Shown in pieces: positions 26,446-33,363 of a stretch of DNA of 35,889 bases (positions within the stretch are counted from its first letter, which is position 1; each line of letters begins with the position of its first letter). This DNA is from Flavobacteriaceae bacterium CG2_30_31_66 (GTDB taxonomy: Bacteria; Bacteroidota; Bacteroidia; Flavobacteriales; Flavobacteriaceae). The notes beneath the pieces are model-generated. The model was not told where the DNA came from. It was given only the letters and a program-made list of their open reading frames with translations, and searched no databases. The DNA lies in the NCBI GenBank assembly GCA_001873065.1, contig MNYM01000040.1, forward strand, positions 1 through 35,889. The letters are read 5' to 3'. Both the position numbers and the translations under genes were made by a program.

Positions 26446-26476
26446 TTTGCGCAAACCCTTAATACGACTATATTTG
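26446..26476 (+). promoter_or_regulatory. Strong Bacteroidota promoter of the HU gene
   Basis: TTTG at 26446-26449, exactly 19 bases, then TATATTTG at 26469-26476: a textbook -33/-7 pair. The TTTG is also the end of a second, overlapping TAAATTTG -7 match (26442-26449), so two tandem start sites are possible. The leader to the HU ATG would be about 50 nt. Confidence 0.78.
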
Positions 26477-26529
26477 TTGAGCTCACAAGGCATGAAAATA
26501 ATATTCAATTAATTTAAAATCTATTTATT

Positions 26530-26802
26530 ATGAACAAATCTGATTTAATCGATGCAATGGCTGCTGACGCAGGAATTTCTAAAGTAGCTGCAAAAGCAGC
26601 TTTGGAATCTTTTACTGACAATGTAACAGCTGCTTTGAAGGCTAAACAAAAAGTTGCATTAGTAGGTTTTGGTACTTTTTCAGTTTCTGAAAGAGCTGCA
26701 AGAACAGGCAGAAATCCTCAATCTAATGAAACAATCCAAATTCCTGCTAAAAATGTAGCAAAATTTAAAGCTGGAGCTGGATTAAGCGAAGCTGTAAACT
26801 AA
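26530..26802 (+). CDS. HU family DNA-binding protein
   Basis: A 90-residue histone-like protein, the standard HU length: MNKSDLIDAMAADAGISK, helices with KAALESFTDNVTAALKAKQKVALVGFGTFSV, then the DNA-binding beta-arm with GRNPQSNETIQIPAKNV including the conserved RNP (residues about 58-60), and KFKAGAGLSEAVN at the end. It compacts and bends DNA as a dimer. It is monocistronic, with a strong promoter and terminator, as expected for a highly expressed gene. Confidence 0.97.
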   Translation: MNKSDLIDAMAADAGISKVAAKAALESFTDNVTAALKAKQKVALVGFGTFSVSERAARTGRNPQSNETIQIPAKNVAKFKAGAGLSEAVN

Positions 26803-26823
26803 TTTTTTCGCATTTAAGTGTAT

Positions 26824-26857
26824 AAAAAAACTCTCTTTTTTAGGAGGGTTTTTTTTA
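26824..26857 (+). terminator. Rho-independent terminator of the HU gene
   Basis: AAAAAACTCTCT (about 26825-26836) pairs with GGAGGGTTTTTT (about 26844-26855, including one or two G-T pairs), around a short T-rich loop and followed by more T residues. It lies 22 bases after the HU stop. Because it sits inside any GTG-started extension of the next gene, it argues against that longer start. Confidence 0.75.
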
Positions 26858-26883
26858 TTCTATTATTTTTCATAAATTTACCT

Positions 26884-27441
26884 ATGTCTTATCCAAAATT
26901 CCATAGAGGCAAACTTCTGATAGCTGAGCCTTCAATATTAAATGACATTTCATTTAACAGAGCAATTGTTTTTTTAACTGAACACACCAAAAATAACGCT
27001 GTCGGATTTATTTTTAATAGACCTTTAGAGTATTCAATTAATGATTTATTGCCCGATGTAAATTGCGATTTTACAATTTATCAGGGAGGTCCTGTTGAGC
27101 AAGATAATTTATATTTTGTGCACAGAGTTCCAAATATCATTTCAGATAGTATCGAAATTAGTAATGGCATTTTTTGGGGAGGAAATTTTGAATCCTTGAA
27201 AAACGCATTGAACAATAAATTAATTTCAGAAAATGACATTCGTTTCTTTTTAGGATACTCTGGATGGACAAAAAATCAATTAGAAAGAGAAATTAACTCA
27301 AAATCTTGGTTTCTCTCAGAAAATGATTATGAAAACATCTTTGCCATCAACGAAGAAACACTTTGGAGAGAAAAACTATTGCAAAAAGGCGGAAATTATA
27401 AACTTTGGGCAAATGCACCAAGTGATATTCAATTGAATTAA
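26884..27441 (+). CDS. YqgE/AlgH family protein
   Basis: A 185-residue protein starting at the ATG at 26884 (MSYPKFHRGKLLIAEPSI). A longer frame from GTG 26818 exists but runs through the HU terminator and codes for a hydrophobic stretch not in the family, so it is rejected. The family pattern is clear: GKLLIAEP, VGFIFNRPL, YQGGPVEQDNLYFVH, WGGNFESL, FFLGYSGWTKNQLE. AlgH was named as a regulator of alginate genes, but the family's molecular function is unknown. It overlaps the convergent aminotransferase gene by 4 bases. Confidence 0.9.
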   Translation: MSYPKFHRGKLLIAEPSILNDISFNRAIVFLTEHTKNNAVGFIFNRPLEYSINDLLPDVNCDFTIYQGGPVEQDNLYFVHRVPNIISDSIEISNGIFWGGNFESLKNALNNKLISENDIRFFLGYSGWTKNQLEREINSKSWFLSENDYENIFAINEETLWREKLLQKGGNYKLWANAPSDIQLN

Positions 27442-28271
27442 GCTGTTGTAATTTCTAAAACTTGTAAACTTTTTTCAATTTTTTCTGAAAAAGAAGTTCC
27501 AAAAGTTTTTTTCTTATAGTCTGTAACGGGTTGAATTCCAATAATTGCATTTGTAATAAAAACCTCATCAGCTTTCTGAATTTCAAAGTGAGAAATGTTG
27601 GTTTCTTCAATCATATATTCAGGATTTTTTTTGATTATTTCGATCACCTTTTTTCGAATAATCCCTCTGATACAACCTTCTGTTATTGCGGGTGTTTTAA
27701 CAATATTACCTGTTAAAATAAAGATATTTCCATTCGCAACCTCTACTACTCCTTTGTTCTCATTGATCAAAACACAATTATCTAAGCCATTTTCTTTGGC
27801 ATAAATACTTGCTAGAGTATTTAGCATTCTGTTGGTTGTTTTTATAGTGGATAATAATCCAGAATAATTGTAAAAATCTTTGTAAACATCTACTGAATAA
27901 GTCGATTTTGTTTGATAATTTAATTCACTAACTTCAATTAAAAAATCAACTTCATTGGAAATTGGTGTATAAAAACCACCATCTTTTCTGAAAACTGATA
28001 ACCGAATTCTATAAAAAGGAACCTCATGGTGGGTTGAAATTGTTTTTAAAATTTCATGTTCAAGGTATTCCAACGTAAATGCCATCGGAATTTTCATACG
28101 TAAAATTCTCATTGAAGACATCAATCTAAAATAATGATCTTCCCAAAAAATCAACTTTGATTTTGTTGATTTTATTGTTTCAAACAACGCATCACCATAT
28201 TTAAAACCTCTGTTTTGACAGGATAATTGTAAATTTTTTCCAACTAATAATTCACCATTAAAATTCAACAT
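27438..28271 (-). CDS. Class IV aminotransferase (PabC / branched-chain-like)
   Basis: A 277-residue fold-type IV PLP enzyme. FKYGDALFETIK (residues 23-34) is the typical N-terminal motif. The PLP lysine is probably K144 in TIKTTNR. E177, in KGVVEVANGNIF, matches the phosphate-region Glu, and the ITNAIIGIQPV segment lies near the end. The family includes aminodeoxychorismate lyase (folate synthesis), branched-chain and D-amino-acid aminotransferases. The short length and divergent sequence favour PabC or a generic class IV protein, and substrate cannot be decided. A TATTTTTG -7 element lies about 20 bases upstream. Confidence 0.85.
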   Translation of the reverse strand: MLNFNGELLVGKNLQLSCQNRGFKYGDALFETIKSTKSKLIFWEDHYFRLMSSMRILRMKIPMAFTLEYLEHEILKTISTHHEVPFYRIRLSVFRKDGGFYTPISNEVDFLIEVSELNYQTKSTYSVDVYKDFYNYSGLLSTIKTTNRMLNTLASIYAKENGLDNCVLINENKGVVEVANGNIFILTGNIVKTPAITEGCIRGIIRKKVIEIIKKNPEYMIEETNISHFEIQKADEVFITNAIIGIQPVTDYKKKTFGTSFSEKIEKSLQVLEITTA

Positions 28272-28290
28272 AAATTCTTTTTTAGAGGTG

Positions 28291-28298
28291 CAAAAATA
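28291..28298 (-). promoter_or_regulatory. -7 element (TATTTTTG) of the class IV aminotransferase gene
   Basis: Minus strand TATTTTTG, an exact TAnnTTTG match, with the predicted start site about 15 bases before the ATG at 28271. No clear -33 element is seen. Confidence 0.4.
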
Positions 28299-28368
28299 CC
28301 ATAATTTAAAAAAATCAGCCTAAAAAAAAGCTAGCAAAAGACATGTTTTTAATATTAAAAAACAGAAA

Positions 28369-28752
28369 TTATGCGCCAATTGTGTGCTTTAATTCTTCTA
28401 TTTGATTTTCCCAAAGTTGTTTAGCTTCTTCAACGTCATCTTCATCATCAGCAAAATCAGTAATAACCAATGAAACATCATTTGTTAAAGGATGCACTTG
28501 AATTCGTATTTCAAAATAGCTTTCATCATCTTCACTTTCAAGCCATTTAAACCGAATTCTATCATCTGATTTTTTTAAAATTAACGCTGCTTCTTCCTCA
28601 ACACCATCCCAGATAAAACTAAATATTTTACCTCTTGAATTTACTTTATCCGCAAACCACTCTTGCAAACTTGATGGTGTTGAAATGTATTGATACAACA
28701 TGCTTGGCGACGCATGAATTGCCAACTCTAATTCAAATTTTACTTTATCCAT
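28369..28752 (-). CDS. START-like (SRPBCC superfamily) protein
   Basis: A 127-residue small beta-alpha protein: FELELAIHASPSMLYQYISTPSSLQEWFAD is the start of an SRPBCC/AHSA1-like fold, followed by alternating strands (FSFIWDGVEEEAAL, IRFKWLES, SYFEIRIQV) and an acidic region (DFADDEDDVEEAKQLWENQ) before the C-terminal helix. It matches the Bacteroidota START-like family (START_2). These proteins have a hydrophobic ligand cavity; the ligand is unknown. An 11-bp palindrome lies just before its start. Confidence 0.82.
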   Translation of the reverse strand: MDKVKFELELAIHASPSMLYQYISTPSSLQEWFADKVNSRGKIFSFIWDGVEEEAALILKKSDDRIRFKWLESEDDESYFEIRIQVHPLTNDVSLVITDFADDEDDVEEAKQLWENQIEELKHTIGA

Positions 28753-28763
28753 TTAATATCACT

Positions 28764-28774
28764 TTGTCGGACAA
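28764..28774. repeat. Perfect 11-bp palindrome (TTGTC-G-GACAA)
   Basis: TTGTC and GACAA flank a central G, 12 bases upstream of the START-like gene's ATG and 42 bases before the tRNA promoter's -33. It could be an operator for either; with nothing else to support it, it may be chance. Confidence 0.3.
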
Positions 28775-28815
28775 GATACTTAATAATTCTATTTAAAAAA
28801 AATTAAAATCACTTA

Positions 28816-28845
28816 TTGTGTATCTGCAAAAATGAAGTATATTTG
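28816..28845 (+). promoter_or_regulatory. Promoter of tRNA-Met
   Basis: TTG (28816-28818), 19 bases, then TATATTTG (28838-28845). The predicted start lies about 10 bases before the tRNA 5' end. Confidence 0.75.
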
Positions 28846-28859
28846 CACCCTCAAATAAT

Positions 28860-28933
28860 GGCGAGGTAGCTCAGTTGGTTAGAGCGCAGGATTCATAACC
28901 CTGAGGTCACGGGTTCAACTCCCGTCTTCGCTA
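28860..28933 (+). tRNA. tRNA-Met (anticodon CAT)
   Basis: A full cloverleaf: acceptor GGCGAGG with CTTCGCT (one G-T at pair 1-72 and one at 6-67), D arm GCTC/GAGC, anticodon stem CAGGA/CCCTG with loop TTCATAA (CAT at 28894-28896), T arm ACGGG/CCCGT with TTCAACT. An A-C mismatch closes the anticodon loop at 31-39. It lacks the mismatched 1-72 pair and three G-C pairs expected of an initiator, so elongator Met is likely; a lysidine-modified Ile2 identity is possible but not supported. CCA is not encoded. The gene stands alone between its own promoter and terminator. Confidence 0.93.
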
Positions 28934-28934
28934 C

Positions 28935-28975
28935 AAAAAATCTCAAACTAAAAGTTGTTTGAGATTTTTTATTTT
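28935..28975 (+). terminator. Rho-independent terminator of tRNA-Met
   Basis: A perfect 14-bp stem (28935-28948 with 28957-28970, core TCTCAAAC/GTTTGAGA) with an 8-nt loop and a following T-rich tract. It begins 2 bases after the tRNA. Confidence 0.93.
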
Positions 28976-29046
28976 TACAGTAATTTTTTTTTCTCTCAAT
29001 TATTGAATATTGATTTTCAAATGAGAGAAACCAGAATGATATTGAT

Positions 29047-29054
29047 TAAATTTG
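29047..29054 (+). promoter_or_regulatory. Candidate -7 element (TAAATTTG) upstream of the FAD oxidoreductase
   Basis: An exact TAnnTTTG match about 106 bases before the ATG at 29161, which would give a leader of around 100 nt. No -33 TTG is seen at the right distance. The rest of 28976-29160 is AT-rich with no gene seen. Confidence 0.35.
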
Positions 29055-29160
29055 TAAACTTTTTCTTGATAAGAAGCAGTAATTTTTTTAAAGTTTCATT
29101 TTATTTTCCAAAAAAGTTTTCATAAATTATAAAACGTTGTATTCTGCAAAACATCTTTAA

Positions 29161-30717
29161 ATGATTCAAGAAATTCAGCTTCGTGTAAATCTTATTGAAG
29201 AGAGAAAAAAGGATATTCTTTTATTTAAATCAGCAGTTGCTCTAGGAATTGACAAAAGCGAAATTTCTGCAGTAAAAGTTCTCAGAAAATCGATTGACGC
29301 CCGAAAAAAAGAAATTTTCATCAACTACAAAGTGGCTGTTTACATTGAAGAAGATATTTCGGAAAACCCAGCTTATACTTTTGATTATAAAGATGTTTCT
29401 AAAGCTAAAGAAATTCATATCATAGGATTTGGTCCTGCAGGAATGTTTGCAGCTTTGCGTTGTATAGAATTAGGATTCAAACCTGTGGTTTTAGAACGTG
29501 GGAAAAAAGTGCAAGAAAGACGCAGAGATATCAAAGCGATCAATCAAGATCATATTGTTGATGAAAATTCAAATTACTGTTTTGGCGAAGGTGGTGCAGG
29601 CACCTATTCTGATGGGAAATTATATACTCGAAGTTTAAAACGTGGAGATGTCAGAAGAATTTTTGAAAATTTGGTGTTTCATGGAGCTACTGAGCAAATC
29701 TTAATTGACGCTCATCCTCATATTGGTACCAATAAACTCCCGAAAATCGTAGAAAATATTCGTGAAACGATTTTACAGTTTGGTGGCGAAATTCATTTTG
29801 AATCAAAAGTTACTGATTTTGTCATTAAAAATAACCAAATAAAAGCCATTCAACTAAAAAATGGTTCTGAAATGACTGTAAACGCCGTTATTTTAGCAAC
29901 TGGTCATTCTGCCAGAGATATTTATGAATTGCTTCACAAAAAAGAAATCACAATTAAAGCAAAATCATTTGCAATGGGTGTTCGTGTTGAACATCCTCAA
30001 GAGATTATTGACCAAATTCAATATCATTGCAAAGGCGAAAGAGATGAATTATTGCCTGCTGCAGCCTATAGTTTGGTAAATCAAATAAATAACAGAGGCG
30101 TATATTCTTTTTGTATGTGTCCAGGCGGATTTATTGTTCCTGCAGCCACCGCAAGTGGTGAAGTTGTTGTGAACGGAATGTCACCAAGCAAACGAAATAA
30201 TAAGTTTGCCAACTCGGGAATTGTTGTTGAAATCAACGCCGATAAAGACCTCGCTAAGTATGAACGGTTTAGGGCTTTGAAAGGTTTAGAATACCAAAAA
30301 GACCTTGAAAAAACTTCTTTTTTTGCTGGTGGAAGAACGCAAACTGCACCAGCACAAAGGTTGGTTGATTTTGTTGTGGGTAAACTTTCTACTGATTTAA
30401 ACGACAGTTCTTATCAACCCGGATTAAATTCAGCACCTCTCCATTCACTTTTACCCTCTGCAATTGGCAGCAGATTGCGGAAAGGGTTTGCCGAATTTGG
30501 AAAAAAAATGCACGGATATTACACAAACGAAGCAAATATTGTTGGCGTAGAATCGAGAACTTCGTCTCCAGTAAATATCCCCAGAAAACAAGATTTAGAA
30601 CATCCTGAAATTGCTGGATTATTTCCTTGTGGTGAAGGTGGTGGTTATGCAGGAGGCATTGTTTCAGCAGCTATGGATGGAGAAAGATGTGCTGAAGCTG
30701 CAATTTCAAAATTGTAA
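29161..30717 (+). CDS. FAD-dependent oxidoreductase (COG2509-type, uncharacterised)
   Basis: A 518-residue flavoprotein. Residues 1-85 form a small N-terminal domain with a ferredoxin-like pattern. The FAD Rossmann motif IHIIGFGPAGMFAALR has GFGPAG at 89-94 and the ribose-binding glutamate at 112 (VVLERGK). A CFGEGGAGTYSDGKLYTR segment (about 140-157), an ATGHSARD motif and a final CGEGGGYAGGIVSAAMDG FAD segment follow. These match the uncharacterised FAD-dependent dehydrogenase family (COG2509), widespread in bacteria, substrate unknown. It is followed after 58 bases by the rim cluster on the same strand. Confidence 0.9.
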   Translation: MIQEIQLRVNLIEERKKDILLFKSAVALGIDKSEISAVKVLRKSIDARKKEIFINYKVAVYIEEDISENPAYTFDYKDVSKAKEIHIIGFGPAGMFAALRCIELGFKPVVLERGKKVQERRRDIKAINQDHIVDENSNYCFGEGGAGTYSDGKLYTRSLKRGDVRRIFENLVFHGATEQILIDAHPHIGTNKLPKIVENIRETILQFGGEIHFESKVTDFVIKNNQIKAIQLKNGSEMTVNAVILATGHSARDIYELLHKKEITIKAKSFAMGVRVEHPQEIIDQIQYHCKGERDELLPAAAYSLVNQINNRGVYSFCMCPGGFIVPAATASGEVVVNGMSPSKRNNKFANSGIVVEINADKDLAKYERFRALKGLEYQKDLEKTSFFAGGRTQTAPAQRLVDFVVGKLSTDLNDSSYQPGLNSAPLHSLLPSAIGSRLRKGFAEFGKKMHGYYTNEANIVGVESRTSSPVNIPRKQDLEHPEIAGLFPCGEGGGYAGGIVSAAMDGERCAEAAISKL

Positions 30718-30775
30718 AACATTTTTTAAATTAATCAATTAGTATTTCTACATTTACCGCAACACGAAAATACAC

Positions 30776-31216
30776 ATGAAATTAACTATTGGCAGAATTG
30801 ACAAAGCCGATTTTAGAGAATTTGCGCTTTATGATATTGATGTAAAAATAGATTCTGGAGCCTACACCTCCTCTATTCATTGTTCTGACATCAAAGAAGT
30901 TTCTATAAATGGAGAAAATTTTATTACGTTTACGCTTTTAGATCCTGAACATCCCTTTTATAATAATAAAGAATACAGCACGAAAAATTATGCTATAAAA
31001 TTCATAAAAAGTTCAAATGGCATCACCCAAAAAAGGTATTTAATACGAACTGAAATTTTTATATTTAACACTTCGTATCCCATACATTTAACATTAAGCG
31101 AACGTAAAGACATGAAATTTCCAATATTATTGGGTAGAAAATTTTTAAACAAACAATTTGTGATTGATACTTCAAGAACAAACATATCTTATAAACAAAA
31201 ACAAAAAAAACTATGA
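30776..31216 (+). CDS. RimB-like retropepsin-type aspartic peptidase (COG4067)
   Basis: A 146-residue protein with the aspartic-peptidase motif [13 protein letters not shown] (DSG at 26-28) followed by beta strands, and a C-terminal (P)ILLGRKFL segment that is standard in retropepsin-like domains. COG4067 proteins (annotated ATP-dependent zinc protease in databases) neighbour RimK. The pseudomonad RimB is one and has been reported to trim glutamates from ribosomal protein S6. The stop overlaps the rimK start by 4 bases (ATGA), giving tight coupling. A TACATTTA (one off consensus) lies about 20 bases upstream. Confidence 0.85.
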   Translation: MKLTIGRIDKADFREFALYDIDVKIDSGAYTSSIHCSDIKEVSINGENFITFTLLDPEHPFYNNKEYSTKNYAIKFIKSSNGITQKRYLIRTEIFIFNTSYPIHLTLSERKDMKFPILLGRKFLNKQFVIDTSRTNISYKQKQKKL

Positions 31217-32088
31217 AAATAGTAATCCTTTCTCGTAATCCTAAGCTATACTCTACTCGAAGACTCGTTGAAGCCGCTGAAAAACGAAAACATGAAGTGA
31301 TTGTGGTTGATCACCTAAAATGCAACATCGAGATTGAAAGAAAAGCTCCAAAAATCTTTTACAAAGGTGAATATTTAGAAAATGTAGATGCAATTATCCC
31401 TAGAATTGGGGCTTCTGTAACTTTTTATGGAACTGCTGTTGTTCGACAATTTGAAATGATGAAAGTGGTCACTTGTGTTTCTTCTCAAGGCTTGACAAGG
31501 TCTAGAGACAAATTAAGCAGTTTACAAATTTTAGCAAGAGCTGGAGTGGGATTGCCAAAAACTGTTTTCACTAATTATACCAAAGAAGTAGATCACTTAA
31601 TAAATTCAGTTGGTGGCGCACCTTTGGTTTTAAAACTATTAGAGGGAACTCAAGGTTTGGGTGTGGTTTTGGCGGAAACTAATAATGCTGCAACTTCTGT
31701 TTTAGAAGCATTTAATGGTTTGGGAGCAAGAGTAATTGCGCAAGAATTTGTGAAAGAGGCTGGTGGTGCAGATATCAGAGCTTTTGTTGTTGATGGAAAA
31801 GTGGTTGGCGCAATGAAAAGACAGGGAAAAGAAGGCGAATTTCGTTCTAACTTGCACAGAGGTGGCAATGCAACTGTGATTGAATTGACAGATGAAGAGG
31901 AAAAAACTGCCTTGAAAGCTGTAAAAGCAATGGGATTAGGGGTTGCAGGTGTTGATATGTTGCAATCCTCTAAAGGCCCTTTAGTTTTAGAAGTAAATTC
32001 ATCTCCTGGTTTGGAAGGAATTGAAAAAGCTACTGGAAAAAACATTGCCAAAGAAATTATCAGATATTTAGAAATTCATGTTGAGTAA
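31213..32088 (+). CDS. rimK: RimK-type ATP-grasp ligase (S6-L-glutamate ligase family)
   Basis: A 291-residue ATP-grasp enzyme of the RimK group. The N-terminal preATP domain starts MKIVILSRN. The central sequence has [19 protein letters not shown] (ATP-binding loop), and [29 protein letters not shown] and [12 protein letters not shown] carry the Mg-ATP residues. RimK adds glutamates to the C-terminus of ribosomal protein S6 in E. coli; some relatives use other acceptors. It is flanked by a RimB-like peptidase (4-base overlap) and a deacylase (11-base overlap). Confidence 0.92.
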   Translation: MKIVILSRNPKLYSTRRLVEAAEKRKHEVIVVDHLKCNIEIERKAPKIFYKGEYLENVDAIIPRIGASVTFYGTAVVRQFEMMKVVTCVSSQGLTRSRDKLSSLQILARAGVGLPKTVFTNYTKEVDHLINSVGGAPLVLKLLEGTQGLGVVLAETNNAATSVLEAFNGLGARVIAQEFVKEAGGADIRAFVVDGKVVGAMKRQGKEGEFRSNLHRGGNATVIELTDEEEKTALKAVKAMGLGVAGVDMLQSSKGPLVLEVNSSPGLEGIEKATGKNIAKEIIRYLEIHVE

Positions 32089-33040
32089 ACCTTTTGTGCT
32101 TTTAGGCAAAGAAATTCCTGCGGGAAGTAGTGTTTTGCTCGATTTAGAAGTTGCCAAATTGCACACACGAACCACCGTAAAAGTTCCTGTCATTGTAAAT
32201 CGTGCCAAAAAAGCGGGTCCAGTTGTGCTGTTATTGGCTGGTTTGCATGGAGATGAAGTAAATGGTGTGGCTATTATCAGAGAAATTATTGCACAAAAAA
32301 TCAACAAACCAACAAAAGGAACTATCATTTGTATTCCTGTATTTAATATTTTTGGATATCTCATCCAAACTCGCGAATTTCCTGACGGAAGAGATTTAAA
32401 CCGTGTTTTTCCTGGTTCTCCTAATGGCTCTTTAGCTAGTCAATTTGCCTTTCAATTCATTGAAAACATTGCTCCTTTTGTAGATTATATCATTGATTTT
32501 CATACTGGTGGTGGTGATAAAGACAATATGCCACAAATTCGCTGTCATGAAGATGAAGCCGAAACCATGAAATTGGCAGAAATTTTCAATCCTCCTTTTA
32601 TCATTCATTCGAATTATATCCCAAAGTCTTTACGCGAAACTTTACGAAAAATGAACAAAACCGTGTTGTTATTTGAAGGCGGGAAATCTAAAAACTTAGC
32701 ACCAAAAGTGATTGCCCATGGTGTTAGAGGGGCAAAAAATATATTGATTCATTTAGGTTTGATTGAAGGAATTATTGAAGAAACAGTTACTCCAATCCAT
32801 ATCAAAAAAACAAAATGGTTGAGAGCTCCCTTTTCAGGAATGCTTAAATTGAATGTCAAAAACGGAACTTATGTAAAGAAAAAGGAAGTTTTAGGCGTCA
32901 TTCTAGACCCTTTTGGAGACTTCAAAAAGAAAGTATATGCTCCTTTTGACGGACATATTTTCTGCATCAATAAAACGCCAATCGTCAACAAAGGAGACGC
33001 TTTGTTTCATATAAGTAATGAAAGTGAAGAAGAAGTTTAG
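32078..33040 (+). CDS. AspA/AstE-family zinc hydrolase (aspartoacylase/succinylglutamate desuccinylase-like)
   Basis: A 320-residue M14-like zinc-dependent hydrolase. The zinc site is LHGDE (H57, E60) with H142 in IIDFHTGG. The substrate-binding RDLNR (105-109) and the general-base E200 in VLLFEGGKS are visible. After residue 240 comes a C-terminal beta domain ([22 protein letters not shown]) typical of the aspartoacylase group. Such enzymes hydrolyse N-acyl or amide bonds of aspartate or glutamate; many sit beside RimK. It overlaps rimK by 11 bases and is the third gene of the cluster. A de-glutamylating role is inference. Confidence 0.88.
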   Translation: MLSKPFVLLGKEIPAGSSVLLDLEVAKLHTRTTVKVPVIVNRAKKAGPVVLLLAGLHGDEVNGVAIIREIIAQKINKPTKGTIICIPVFNIFGYLIQTREFPDGRDLNRVFPGSPNGSLASQFAFQFIENIAPFVDYIIDFHTGGGDKDNMPQIRCHEDEAETMKLAEIFNPPFIIHSNYIPKSLRETLRKMNKTVLLFEGGKSKNLAPKVIAHGVRGAKNILIHLGLIEGIIEETVTPIHIKKTKWLRAPFSGMLKLNVKNGTYVKKKEVLGVILDPFGDFKKKVYAPFDGHIFCINKTPIVNKGDALFHISNESEEEV

Positions 33041-33084
33041 ATTTCATAAATTCACAAAAAAGCATTACTTCATTTTTATTTTTT

Positions 33085-33169
33085 GGGCGTTTTAACGGGC
33101 TTTACGCTCCAATCTTTTTTGCTGCCAAAAAAGGCATCAAAAAAGGATTTCCACTGCAATCCCTAACGC
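33085..33169. repeat. Structured intergenic repeat with nested direct and inverted repeats
   Basis: Starts GGGCGTTTTAACGGGCTTTA and ends CAATCCCTAACGC. Inverted arms AATCTTTTTTGCTGCC (33111-33126) and GGCATCAAAAAAGGATT (33133-33149) form a long imperfect hairpin. A direct repeat TTTACGCTCCAATC / TTTCCACTGCAATC (33101-33114, 33148-33161) flanks them. I recall near-identical elements scattered between genes in flavobacterial genomes, some labelled only as repeats; this needs a search to confirm. It lies between the rim cluster and the restriction gene. Confidence 0.6.
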
Positions 33170-33363
33170 AAATTCTGATTGATAGAAAATTTTGTTATTT
33201 TTATTTCAACATGTTTTCATAAACTTTTACTAGCACTTTAAACTTTTAATATTTTAAAAATAGCGTGCTTTTCCTGTTTCATTTTGGGCTATATTTTATA
33301 AATTGCCTGAAATTATTTGTCAACATATAATTGTTCTTCGAACTAAAAAAAACTCACTTATTA
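33170..33363. other. AT-rich leader to the restriction gene, no gene seen
   Basis: Between the structured repeat and the res start I see only AT-rich DNA; no tRNA-like end, no complete terminator and no convincing TAnnTTTG-type promoter with a -33 partner. A promoter for the res gene may nonetheless be here. Confidence 0.5.

Noticed and set aside
26818..26883. GTG start of YqgE at 26818
   Set aside because: The stretch contains the HU terminator and lacks family similarity; the ATG at 26884 fits YqgE.
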